DNA of 64,000 nucleotides, taken from positions 22,827 to 86,826 of the forward strand of contig JANYGI010000023.1 of NCBI GenBank assembly GCA_025362495.1, given 5' to 3'. Source of the DNA: Byssovorax sp. (GTDB taxonomy: Bacteria > Myxococcota_A > Polyangia > Polyangiales > Polyangiaceae). The position numbers and the translations under genes were made by a program. Below, piece after piece: positions 32,488-40,188 of the stretch (positions are counted from its first letter, which is position 1; the number at the start of each line of letters is the position of its first letter). The notes under the pieces are model-generated. The model saw nothing but the letters and a program-made list of their open reading frames with translations. It searched no databases and had not been told where the DNA came from.

Positions 32488-34470
32488 ATGCTCGCTCCTC
32501 GCGTCGATCCACCCCGGGAAGAATCGCCCGGTACGTCGGCGGCGCTGGGCACGTTCGCCGGCTTCGCGCTGCTGGCGCTGACGTCGGTCGTTTGCATCGC
32601 GATCGGCGTGCCGCGGGCGCCGGGCGGCCCCGGCCTCCGCGCCGCGCACGACGCGTTCGAGATCGCCTGCACGCTCGGCCTCGGGGCGCTCTCGGCGCTG
32701 GCGATCGGGGCGTGGGTGCGCGTCGTCGCGACGCCGTGGTGGGCGAGCGCGACGGTGTTCTCCGCGGCGTGCGCGCCGTTCCAGTTCGCGATGCTCGGCA
32801 ACGACTTCGAGCGGCAAGCGTCGGTGGCCCTCGATGGCCGGCTCGCGACGGCGATCTTCGCGGGGTTGATGATCCTGGCCGCGGCCTCGGTGCCCGCGGC
32901 GCACGTGGTGGGCACGTGGTTCTCGCGCTGGAAATGGCTGCGCTGGCTGCCGATCGTCGTCGCGGTCGCGGCGATGGTGGCCAATCATTTCGTGCTCGCC
33001 GACGACTACTTCGGCAGCCACGGCGCGGTGGCGTGGGCCGCGGCGACGCTCGCCGGCGCGGCGATTTCCCCGCTCGCGGCGCGCGCTGCGCGAGCGACGT
33101 GGGCGCGCCGCGGCGGGCGCGTCGCGGCGCTCGCGCTCGCGCTGTGGGCCGCGATCGGCGTCGTGGTTCCGCCGCCGAACCAGGTGCGCGCGCAGCTCTT
33201 CCGCGATCCGTGCACGCTCGCCTGGGCGCAGGCCACGGCGCTGTGGCGCACGCCTTCGCTGCACGCGACCGCGATCGCGCCGACGTCGCCGTGGCTCGGC
33301 GATCGCAGCGCTTTTGCGCCGATCGCCCCGACGAAGACCCGCCTCGTTTCGTCGAGCCCCGTCGTGGTGCTGTTGACGGTCGACGCCATGCGCGCCGACG
33401 CCATCGCCGATCCCGCGAACGACGCGGCCTTCCCGATGTTCACGGCGATGAAGCGCCAGGGCGTGTTCTTCACGCGGGCGAGCTCGCCGGGCAGCCAGAC
33501 GGCGGTGTCGCTCTCGTCGACGTTCGCGAGCCGCGCGTTCTCGGAGATGTACTGGTCGATGCACGGCAAGGGCGAGACGCGCTTCGCCTACCCGGCCGAC
33601 GAGCCGATGGATCGCTTCCCCGCGCTGCTCACCGCGCACGGCGTGAAGACGATGACCGCGGTGAGCATCAACTTCCTCGCCGACGATTTCGGCGTGGTGC
33701 GCGGCTTCGGCGAGCAGAAGATCGTCACCGATGGGCGGCGTCACGCCGTCGGCCGCGTCGTCGTCGATCCGCTGATCGCGCGGCTGCGGAGCGCCGGCGC
33801 CGAGCCGCTGTTCCTCTACGCGCACCTGACCGAGCCGCACGCGCCCTACGATCGCGGCAAGAAAGAGGGCACCGAGCGCGAGCGCTACCTGTCGGAGATC
33901 GCCGTGGCCGACGCGCAGGTGGCCCGCGTGTGGACCGCGCTGCACCAGCGCTTCCCCGATCGCGGCGTGCTGATCGTGTCGGCCGATCACGGCGAGGCCT
34001 TCGGCGAGCACGCGACGTTCCAGCACACGAAGACGCTGTACGACGAGCTCACGCGCGTGCCGCTGCTGGTGCGCGGGCCGGGCCTGACGGCGCGGGCGAT
34101 CGATGAGCGCGTCGGGCTCATCGATCTCGGGCCGACGATCCTCGATCTGTTCGGCGTCGATACGCCCGCCGCGTTCGAGGGACAGAGCCTGGTTCCGCTG
34201 CTCGAAGGGCGGACGGTCTCGCTCGAGCGTCCGCTCGTGATCGAGGGGCGTCTGCGACGGGCGATGTACGTGGAAGGCGATCTCAAGGTGATCGAGGACG
34301 ATCGGCGAAAGACGGTCGAGGTCTACGATCTGGCCCGCGATCCCGGCGAGCTGCAGAACCTCTGGGACCGCGAGCCCGCGCGCTCGGACGCGGCCGTCGC
34401 GGCGCTCCGGGCGTTCTTCACGGCCCACAAGGCGAAGCGAGCAGGATATCGGCCGGTGTACAAGCCGTAG
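32488..34470 (+). CDS. Membrane sulfatase-superfamily protein
   Basis: 660 residues from ATG 32488. The N-terminal ~245 residues contain about six hydrophobic helices. The C-terminal ~370 residues are an alkaline-phosphatase/sulfatase fold exposed to the periplasm: metal-binding VVVLLTVDAMRADA, YAHLTEPHAPYD, IVSADHGEAFGEH and a late QHTKTLYDELTRVPLL. The sulfatase nucleophile position (normally Cys or Ser in CxPSR) falls in RASSPGSQTAVSLSS, with Ser or Thr but no Cys. It is therefore more likely a phosphoglycerol- or phosphoethanolamine-transferase-like enzyme than a formylglycine sulfatase. The substrate is not evident. A small membrane protein gene follows. Confidence 0.8.
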   Translation: MLAPRVDPPREESPGTSAALGTFAGFALLALTSVVCIAIGVPRAPGGPGLRAAHDAFEIACTLGLGALSALAIGAWVRVVATPWWASATVFSAACAPFQFAMLGNDFERQASVALDGRLATAIFAGLMILAAASVPAAHVVGTWFSRWKWLRWLPIVVAVAAMVANHFVLADDYFGSHGAVAWAAATLAGAAISPLAARAARATWARRGGRVAALALALWAAIGVVVPPPNQVRAQLFRDPCTLAWAQATALWRTPSLHATAIAPTSPWLGDRSAFAPIAPTKTRLVSSSPVVVLLTVDAMRADAIADPANDAAFPMFTAMKRQGVFFTRASSPGSQTAVSLSSTFASRAFSEMYWSMHGKGETRFAYPADEPMDRFPALLTAHGVKTMTAVSINFLADDFGVVRGFGEQKIVTDGRRHAVGRVVVDPLIARLRSAGAEPLFLYAHLTEPHAPYDRGKKEGTERERYLSEIAVADAQVARVWTALHQRFPDRGVLIVSADHGEAFGEHATFQHTKTLYDELTRVPLLVRGPGLTARAIDERVGLIDLGPTILDLFGVDTPAAFEGQSLVPLLEGRTVSLERPLVIEGRLRRAMYVEGDLKVIEDDRRKTVEVYDLARDPGELQNLWDREPARSDAAVAALRAFFTAHKAKRAGYRPVYKP

Positions 34471-34493
34471 CGCGGGCGCTAAAGAGGGCGGCG

Positions 34494-34727
34494 ATGGACG
34501 AGACGTCAAAGCCGGGCGACGGGGCGAAGAGCGACGAGGCGGCTGCGCTGGCGCCGGAGGTGGCCGAGCGCGTCGACGACGAGGGCCTGCCTCTCGACCG
34601 GGCGCCGACGCTCGACGACGTGCGCGGGACCGAGGGCGGAGGGCGGATGATCGCCATCGGCTGCACGGCCCTGATGGTGCTGGCGGTGCTGGGCTTCTGG
34701 GTGCTGCGCGCCGCGATGATGCATTGA
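34494..34727 (+). CDS. Small single-pass membrane protein
   Basis: 77 residues from ATG 34494. The N-terminal ~50 residues are acidic and low complexity. One membrane helix (IGCTALMVLAVLGFWVL) near residues 55-71 leaves a very short AAMMH tail. No family was recognised. It starts 24 bases after the sulfatase-like gene on the same strand, so the two are likely co-transcribed and it may be a small partner of that enzyme; this is inference. Confidence 0.6.
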   Translation: MDETSKPGDGAKSDEAAALAPEVAERVDDEGLPLDRAPTLDDVRGTEGGGRMIAIGCTALMVLAVLGFWVLRAAMMH

Positions 34728-34741
34728 GGGCGCCGAGGGGC

Positions 34742-34767
34742 CGAGTCCGCGGGGCCGTCGCGACTCG
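34742..34767. terminator. Hairpin between convergent genes
   Basis: CGAGTC (34742-34747) and GCG (34749-34751) pair with CGC (34759-34761) and GACTCG (34762-34767), leaving one bulged base. It sits between the small membrane protein gene and the convergent outer-membrane protein gene. Confidence 0.45.
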
Positions 34768-34785
34768 ACCTCTCGTGATTGGCTA

Positions 34786-35892
34786 TCAGGGCGGGGCCAC
34801 GACCGCGGCTATCACCGCTTTGCGGCCCCACTCGAAGCCGAGGCCCACGCCCACGCCCATCCACAGGCCTTCGAGGGCGCCTTTGCCAAGGGGGCTGTCG
34901 TAGCGAACGGGGCGCAGGATCGCGCCCGGGGTGGCCGTGAAATTCAGCCACACGGGGCCTCCGAGGTGGACCTCGGCGCCGAGGCGGCCGCCCGCGCGGG
35001 CCGACCACGTGTCGCGCTCGCCCGGCAGTCCCGGGGCGATCTGCGCGTCGCCGAGGTGGGCTGAGGCGAGGGCCGCCTCGCCGCCGAAGGAGAGGCGGAA
35101 CGCGGGAGAGAGCCAGAGTCGATAGTCCGCCGAGAGGCCGAATTCGAGCCACCGGAGAGCGCCGCTGTGGGAAGGTCCGGTGATCCATCGGGCAAAGAGG
35201 GCCTCGCTGACACCGTAGTAGCGGAAGCCGACGCCGAGCGACGGCCCGGCGAGGACGGCGCCGTCCTTCGGGGCAAAGGCGATATCGGCCCCGGCGAGGA
35301 GCTGAATCGCCGGCTGAACGCGTGAGGCGAGCTCGATCTCGGCCTCGGCCTCGGCGGGGCGACGCGGCGGCAGCGGGCGGCGCGGCGCGGCGCGGACCGG
35401 CTCCATCTGATCGCGCACCATCTCCGAAGCCGCGATGGCGACGAGGCGCGCGGCGACATCGCTCGAGAGGCCGGCGGCGGCGATTTCGCGGCGGCCGACG
35501 GCGCGATCGCCGACGCGGACCTCGATGGCGATCTGGTTGATGGAAGGGCGGTCGACCCAGATGTACGCGACGTGATCGCCGAGCGGCCCGATCGCGCCCG
35601 GGGCGAGCACCGCGCTGCCTTCGAGCTCGATCTCGAGGAGGCGCCGTAGCCGAGGCTCGGAGAGCTTCTTCAGCGCCTCGGACGAGAGCGCGAGGCGGAC
35701 CTCGACGATGCGTGAGGCGGGCGCGACGAGCGGCACAGCGGCCGGCGGAGCAGTGATGGGGGGCGCGGGATCGGCCGCGAACGCGCTCGGGGCGAGCAGC
35801 ATCGCCCCCAGCGCGGTGAGGCTACGGAGCAGCGCTGACGGCAGGCGCCGGGACGGCGATGACGGGAGGCGCGCCGCCCGCTCCGTCGTCAC
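34786..35892 (-). CDS. Outer-membrane beta-barrel-like protein of the second sigma operon
   Basis: About 368 residues from GTG at 35892; ATG at 35931 and ATG at 35802 are also open. GTG 35892 gives a convincing signal peptide (LLRSLTALGAMLLAPSAFA) and overlaps the FecR gene by 71 bases. The mature protein has an N-terminal ~130-residue periplasmic domain and a basic Pro/Arg linker. A C-terminal stretch of alternating aromatic strands follows (GVGFRYYGVSEALFARWI, GLSADYRLWLSPAFRLSFG, a final GVGLGFEWGRKAVIAAVVA). That pattern fits an outer-membrane barrel. It is the last gene after sigma and FecR-TPR, so it may be the target or sensor arm of that system. Confidence 0.6.
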   Translation of the reverse strand: MTTERAARLPSSPSRRLPSALLRSLTALGAMLLAPSAFAADPAPPITAPPAAVPLVAPASRIVEVRLALSSEALKKLSEPRLRRLLEIELEGSAVLAPGAIGPLGDHVAYIWVDRPSINQIAIEVRVGDRAVGRREIAAAGLSSDVAARLVAIAASEMVRDQMEPVRAAPRRPLPPRRPAEAEAEIELASRVQPAIQLLAGADIAFAPKDGAVLAGPSLGVGFRYYGVSEALFARWITGPSHSGALRWLEFGLSADYRLWLSPAFRLSFGGEAALASAHLGDAQIAPGLPGERDTWSARAGGRLGAEVHLGGPVWLNFTATPGAILRPVRYDSPLGKGALEGLWMGVGVGLGFEWGRKAVIAAVVAPP

Positions 35893-37090
35893 TCGCGAGC
35901 GCGAGCTCGACCTCGTCCTTGCACCGACCATCAGGGTACTTGGCTACATACTCGTTAGCCTGTCGGATCGCCTCATCCTTGTGGCCGGTGCGGAGCTCGT
36001 CCTTGATCCGGCGGCAAAGGGCGGCCTCCGCGAAGGGTCCGTTGAGGTTCTTCGCGCGATCGAGGTAGTTGCGCGCCTCGTCGGCTTTACCACCAGCCTG
36101 GAGCATTCCAGCGAGCGAGTAGGCCGCTATCTGGGCGTTCGCGTCGTCCGGGAAACGATCGACGACGGTGCGCAGCGCGCTCATGCCGGCGCCGGAATCG
36201 CCGCCTTTGCTGCGAGCGAGCGAGCTTATCGCCATGAGCTCGTTGGCGCTGTGAGCGCCGGTGATCGCGCCGAGGATGCCGCCCGGCTCCTGGCGAAGCA
36301 GCGCGAGCGCGCCTTCGAAGTCGTTGGCTTCGTAGCGAGCGAACCAGCCCGAGCCGGCGACGGGGAGCGATTTGATCGGGTGCGCCGCGATCGGTCGGCC
36401 CACGTACGCGACGCGAGGCCCATGGATCACCGGCGGCGCGGTGGGCGACGCCACGGCGACCGCCGCGTGGAGCGGGACGTGATCAGCGCGGCCGTTGCGC
36501 CCGAGCTTCTTTTCTGCTCCTGCGGGTGGTGTGATGCTGACGGAGCCGTCGCTCACGCTCACGTCGAGATCGTCCTGGTTGCGCGTGACGTTGACGACGC
36601 TGCCCGCCTGCGTGTTGAGCCGCGCTTCGCCGGCGACGATGATCAGGCCGGCGCCGACCTGCGTGCCCACCGTGTCGACCGACGCCGCGCCTTGCAGAAG
36701 CTTGAGCGTGAGGTCGCCGCCGGCGTGCTCGATCTCGACGGTGGCGCCGGGCTGAAGCATGAGCTGGCCCCCGCCAGGGAGGGCGAAGCTGCGGCCTTCG
36801 CTACCCGCCGCGAGGACGTCGACCGTCGTGCGCTCCGTCGCTTGCACCGGGGCGATCTCCGCCGCGAGGACCGGGGCGCGGAGCGCCGCTTTGCCGACGA
36901 AGACACCGCCGGCGAACGCGGAGAACGCCGCCGCGATCGCCAGGTACGCGAGCACCGGCCGGCGGCTCGCCGCGGGGGCGACGCCGGGCAGATCGGCGTC
37001 CACGCGCGCCCAGACGCGATCGAGGCGCGCCTCGTCGGCGTGATCGCGCAGGTCGGCGATCGAGATGCGGGGAACGGAGCGGCGGCTCAT
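35822..37090 (-). CDS. FecR-domain protein with C-terminal TPR-like repeats (putative anti-sigma factor)
   Basis: 422 residues from ATG at 37090. Its ATG overlaps the sigma stop as ATGA. Residues 1-42 are cytoplasmic and short. One membrane helix, LAYLAIAAAFSAFAGGVFVG, lies near 45-65. The FecR domain (~80-185) shows GGGQLMLQPGATVEIEHAGG and DLDVSVSDGSVSI. A linker leads to TPR-like helices (~255-400) resembling the YbgF/CpoB type: YEANDFEGALALLRQ and YSLAGMLQAGGKADEARNYL. FecR proteins hold or activate ECF sigma factors in response to outer signals. Here the TPR part would sit in the periplasm, possibly reading the outer-membrane protein encoded next. Confidence 0.8.
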   Translation of the reverse strand: MSRRSVPRISIADLRDHADEARLDRVWARVDADLPGVAPAASRRPVLAYLAIAAAFSAFAGGVFVGKAALRAPVLAAEIAPVQATERTTVDVLAAGSEGRSFALPGGGQLMLQPGATVEIEHAGGDLTLKLLQGAASVDTVGTQVGAGLIIVAGEARLNTQAGSVVNVTRNQDDLDVSVSDGSVSITPPAGAEKKLGRNGRADHVPLHAAVAVASPTAPPVIHGPRVAYVGRPIAAHPIKSLPVAGSGWFARYEANDFEGALALLRQEPGGILGAITGAHSANELMAISSLARSKGGDSGAGMSALRTVVDRFPDDANAQIAAYSLAGMLQAGGKADEARNYLDRAKNLNGPFAEAALCRRIKDELRTGHKDEAIRQANEYVAKYPDGRCKDEVELALASDDGAGGAPPVIAVPAPAVSAAP

Positions 37091-37899
37091 GAACGTGCTT
37101 CCTTGGGATCGGGCGAACCGGCCGGCTCTGAAGCAGAGCCTTCGTTCGTGGGGTCGATGAAGTGGTCGTCGAGGAATTTCTGGGCGCGGCTGATGCGCCG
37201 CTTCACCGTCGCGAGAGAGCAACGCGTGAGCCGAGCGACGGTTTCGAGGTCGTGTCCCTCGACGGCGCGCAGCGTCCACGCGATCCGATCGTCGGTCGGC
37301 AGCGTGCGCAAAAGAGCGTAAATTTGAGCGATTTGCGCGCGCGTGTGGGGCGACGCGTCCGAGCTGGCGATGGCGTCGAGGTCGACCGGCTCGGCCGACT
37401 TGCCCATGCCGAGGACGCTGAGGAGCCGCTGCCGGCGCATGCGCGAGCGCACCGCATGAACGACGATCGCGCCGAGCCACGAGCGGAACGCGCCGCGATC
37501 GGTGAGGTCGTTGAGGCGCTCGAAGGCGCGGAGGAACGCGTCGTGGGCGATGTCTTCGACGTCGTGCGCGGAGCCTTCGATCCGCGCGGCGAGGTGGATC
37601 GCGAAGGCCGCGTGGCGGCGGTAGAGAAGCTCGAGGGCCTGGTTGTCGCCCTTGCAGCCGAGGGCGACGAGCTGCGCATCGGGCAGGTCGCGCAGCGGTG
37701 AGCCGAGCGGCGCGGGGCGCGCAGCGGGGCGGTGTTCCCCGGAGATCGCCGACGCTTCGGGCGGGGTGGATCGCGAGCGACCCTCGCCCACGGACAGGCC
37801 AGGCACGGGCGTCGACGAGGCGTCGAGCGCCGGCTCGGCCGCTCCCGGAACGCTCTCGACCAGGCGCAACCGCCCTCGATTTGATCGCGATGCCATCAT
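37087..37899 (-). CDS. ECF-type RNA polymerase sigma factor
   Basis: 270 residues from ATG at 37899 (next ATG at 37896). A low-complexity N-terminal ~75 residues precedes sigma region 2: DNQALELLYRRHAAFAIHLAARI, EDIAHDAFLRAFERL with the core-binding helix, and RGAFRSWLGAIV. Region 4 near the C-terminus has TRCSLATVKRRISRAQKFL. It should recruit polymerase to a narrow promoter set, controlled by the FecR-TPR protein whose start overlaps its stop (ATGA). The N-terminal extension is unusual for ECF factors and may be part of regulation. A GGAG about 10 bases upstream supports the start. Confidence 0.9.
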   Translation of the reverse strand: MMASRSNRGRLRLVESVPGAAEPALDASSTPVPGLSVGEGRSRSTPPEASAISGEHRPAARPAPLGSPLRDLPDAQLVALGCKGDNQALELLYRRHAAFAIHLAARIEGSAHDVEDIAHDAFLRAFERLNDLTDRGAFRSWLGAIVVHAVRSRMRRQRLLSVLGMGKSAEPVDLDAIASSDASPHTRAQIAQIYALLRTLPTDDRIAWTLRAVEGHDLETVARLTRCSLATVKRRISRAQKFLDDHFIDPTNEGSASEPAGSPDPKEARS

Positions 37900-38057
37900 T
37901 CCGTCAGGCTCCCATGGATGACAGGACGCCCGGCCAGGTTTTGGCGGCTCACGTCTTCTTTTTGATCGGACCGCTGAGCCGTTCTGGTATCGCGGGGCGT
38001 CCTGGTCCCTGCCGGTGGTTCCCCACGCGGCGCAATCCCAGCTCGGAGGCACTTCCA

Positions 38058-38231
38058 ATGTCCAAGCTCCTCGTCGCGTCGCTCGCCGTTTCCGTTTCGA
38101 TGTTCGTGCTCGCCTGTGGCGCCCCGCCCCCGCCCTCCGCCCCCGAGGTGCCCGGCAGCGGCGCGCTCCCGGCCGCCCCCGAGGCCCCGAAGGTCGACGC
38201 CCCGGCGCCCCCCGCGCTTCCGAAGCCCTGA
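38058..38231 (+). CDS. Small proline-rich lipoprotein
   Basis: 57 residues from ATG 38058, with GGAGG at 38045-38049 eight bases upstream. Signal MSKLLVASLAVSVSMFVLAC has the lipidated Cys at residue 20. The mature part, about 37 residues, is nearly all Pro, Ala, Gly, Val and Glu. Small Pro-rich lipoproteins of this kind occur in envelopes as spacers. No family was recognised. The gene ends before an excellent intrinsic terminator at 38273-38308, which strongly supports that it is transcribed. Confidence 0.75.
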   Translation: MSKLLVASLAVSVSMFVLACGAPPPPSAPEVPGSGALPAAPEAPKVDAPAPPALPKP

Positions 38232-38272
38232 GGTCCCAGGGGCCCACGCGGGTCCCACCTCCATCGCCCTTT

Positions 38273-38308
38273 CGCGGCGAGTCCCTCGGGGCTCGCCGCG
38301 CTTTTTTT
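38273..38308 (+). terminator. Intrinsic terminator
   Basis: CGCGGCGAG (38273-38281) pairs perfectly with CTCGCCGCG (38292-38300) around a 10-base loop, followed by CTTTTTTT. This is the clearest factor-independent terminator in the window, and it serves the small lipoprotein gene. Confidence 0.9.
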
Positions 38309-38423
38309 GCCTGTCGCGAAAGCGCGATCACGCCGGCAGATCAAGCATATATCCGCCAAGCGGAACCCCCTGCCGAGAGGCAACCCCGCACCACAATTCA
38401 ACGGCGGTCCTGGGTATGGGGGG

Positions 38424-38469
38424 CCCCGACGAGCTTTGCTCGGCGGGGGGAAAGGGCGAGAGCCCTTTC
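38424..38469. repeat. Two adjacent hairpins before the Cys-rich lipoprotein gene
   Basis: Arms CCCCGACGAGC (38424-38434) and GCTCGGCGGGG (38438-38448) with one mismatch and a TTT loop. Directly after it, perfect arms GAAAGGGC (38450-38457) and GCCCTTTC (38462-38469) enclose a GAGA loop. The pair resembles a mobile intergenic palindrome or a leader structure. The surrounding 290 bases hold no gene. Confidence 0.5.
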
Positions 38470-38521
38470 CTGGGACGTAGTATGCTGCGCGCCCGAACCT
38501 TTGCCGTACGTGGTGCCTTCG

Positions 38522-39616
38522 ATGATCCAGCGCGCTGCTTTCACCTTTCGAGCCCTCTTCGCTTTCTCGCTCGTCTTCGGCTTCCTCCTCGTGGAGTCGG
38601 GGTGCGGTCGGACCGCCGGCGAGACGGACGAGAGCGCCGGCGGCGCCAGCAGCACCAGCACCAGCACGGGCAGCAACGGCGGCAACGGTCCGATGGCCTG
38701 CGGTGACGGCGCCTGCAACAACGGCGAGACGTGCTCCAGCTGCGCGCCCGACTGCGGCATGTGCGCCGGCTGCGGCGACGGCGCCTGCAACAACGGCGAG
38801 ACCTGCGGGAGCTGCCCGCAGGACTGCGGGAGCTGCTCCACCTGCGGCAACGGCGCTTGCGACAACGGCGAGACCTGCGGCTCGTGCGTCCAGGATTGCG
38901 GCAAGTGCTCGACGTGCGGCGACGGGACCTGCGACGCCAACAAGGAGACCTGCGCGAGCTGCCCGACCGACTGCGGCCTCTGCTCGACGTGCGGCAACGG
39001 GAAATGCGACCCGAGCGAGACCTGCACGAGCTGCCCCGGCGACTGCGGCGGCTGCAAGCTCTGCGGCGACGGCTTCTGCAAGGGCGCCGAAGACTGCCTC
39101 TCGTGCGCGCCCGACTGCGGCGCCTGCGAGGCGTGCGGCAACGGCGTCTGCAACCCGATGAGCGAGAACTGCTCCACCTGCCCTGCGGATTGCGGCAAAT
39201 GCATGGGCTGCGGCGACGGCGTCTGCAGCAACAACGAGACGTGCGCCTCGTGCAAGCAGGACTGCGGCGTGTGCTCGGTGTGCCCGAACGGCAAGTGCGA
39301 AGACTTCGAGACCTGCTCGATCTGCCCGCAGGACTGCGGGGCGTGCATGCCGCAGACCTGCCTCGAGGTCGTCGGCTGCTCCTTGCAGTGCATCAACCTC
39401 CAGTCGAATCCGCCTGGATTCAGCGTGACGTGCGTCGCCAACTGCGTCGCGCAGGGTTGCTCCGACGTGCAGTTCTTCGTCGACCAGGTGCTCAACTGCG
39501 TCGTCGCTCACCTGCCCGAGTGCATCGGCGGCGGTGGTGGCGGCGGCATTGGCTGCTTCATGGACAAGTGCCAGGCCGAGTTCGCGGCCTGCATCGGCGC
39601 GAACTGCAGCCAGTAA
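38522..39616 (+). CDS. Secreted lipoprotein with nine Cys-rich repeats
   Basis: 364 residues from ATG 38522 (MIQRAAFTFRALFAFSLV). Lipobox LVESGC gives the lipidated Cys near residue 28. A Ser/Thr/Gly linker leads to nine repeats of ~23-25 residues (~60-280), each following CGxGxCxxxExCxxCxxDCGxC. The six Cys per unit presumably form disulfides or bind metal. A C-terminal ~85 residues also has many Cys (VVGCSLQCINL, VTCVANCVAQGC) with a Gly-rich run before CFMDKCQAEF. Repeats are diverged at DNA level, so recombination is probably rare. Exported proteins with these repeats are frequent in Polyangia; the function is unknown. It has its own leader with hairpins. Confidence 0.8.
   Translation: MIQRAAFTFRALFAFSLVFGFLLVESGCGRTAGETDESAGGASSTSTSTGSNGGNGPMACGDGACNNGETCSSCAPDCGMCAGCGDGACNNGETCGSCPQDCGSCSTCGNGACDNGETCGSCVQDCGKCSTCGDGTCDANKETCASCPTDCGLCSTCGNGKCDPSETCTSCPGDCGGCKLCGDGFCKGAEDCLSCAPDCGACEACGNGVCNPMSENCSTCPADCGKCMGCGDGVCSNNETCASCKQDCGVCSVCPNGKCEDFETCSICPQDCGACMPQTCLEVVGCSLQCINLQSNPPGFSVTCVANCVAQGCSDVQFFVDQVLNCVVAHLPECIGGGGGGGIGCFMDKCQAEFAACIGANCSQ
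38698..39353 (+). repeat. Tandem ~72-base cysteine-motif repeats
   Basis: Nine units encode CGxGxCxxxExCxxCxxDCGxC with variable 2-4 residue links. First unit CGDGACNNGETCSSC, ninth unit CPNGKCEDFETCSIC. They lie inside the Cys-rich lipoprotein gene. Confidence 0.85.
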
Positions 39617-39640
39617 GATCCAGGCTTTTTCCAGGCGCGA

Positions 39641-39683
39641 ACGAGCGCGCTCGCGTCCAGCCGACGACGCGAGGCGCGCTCGT
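39641..39683. terminator. Long hairpin between convergent genes
   Basis: ACGAGCGCG and CTCGCGTC (39641-39657) pair with GACGCGAG and CGCGCTCGT (39666-39683) with one extra G. A strong bidirectional stem lies between the Cys-rich lipoprotein stop and the convergent small membrane protein gene. Confidence 0.6.
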
Positions 39684-39687
39684 CGGC

Positions 39688-40005
39688 TCAGCGGGTGAGC
39701 ACGGACAGCGCGGCGAAGGCGATCGCGGCGAGCGCCAGGACGAGCAAGCCGACGCGGGCGAACAGCCGCACGATCGGGCGCGGCGTCACGGGCTCGTGGC
39801 GCAGCGCCTGGAGATCGGCGAGCGCGAGCGCGGTGAGGCTCAGCAGATGTTTTCGCGCGCTCTCCACTTGCAGCTCATCGTGCCGGTAGGCCGTGCCTCG
39901 CTGGATCACCTCGCGGTAGCGGGCCGCCGCGACGCCGAGCTGCCGCTCGGCCCGACACTGCTCGATGAAGTCCGCGTGCGCCGCCGCGTCGTCCCAGGAG
40001 GCCAC
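39688..40005 (-). CDS. Small membrane protein, unknown
   Basis: 105 residues read from GTG at 40005; an in-frame stop is close upstream and no ATG is available, so the start is uncertain. The first ~75 residues are helical (AERQLGVAAARYREVI, then ESARKHLLSLTALALADL). A hydrophobic segment VGLLVLALAAIAFAALSVL ends the protein. It is probably a tail-anchored inner-membrane protein with a cytoplasmic helical domain. No family was recognised. It is divergent from the PAP2 gene. Confidence 0.5.
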   Translation of the reverse strand: MASWDDAAAHADFIEQCRAERQLGVAAARYREVIQRGTAYRHDELQVESARKHLLSLTALALADLQALRHEPVTPRPIVRLFARVGLLVLALAAIAFAALSVLTR

Positions 40006-40188
40006 ACGCGCCGCCAGAGCTCGTCGAGATCACGTTCCGCCACGCGATCCACGCTGACGCGAACCGGGTCGACCCGGCAGCCACCGCGCCGAGGTGCGTA
40101 GGAAGCGCCGCAGGCGAAGCGGCGCGCACATGAGAGGCGCGACGTCTTTGTTTGAGCCCGAGCCCAGGTCGCGCAAGGATGCGCGCCC

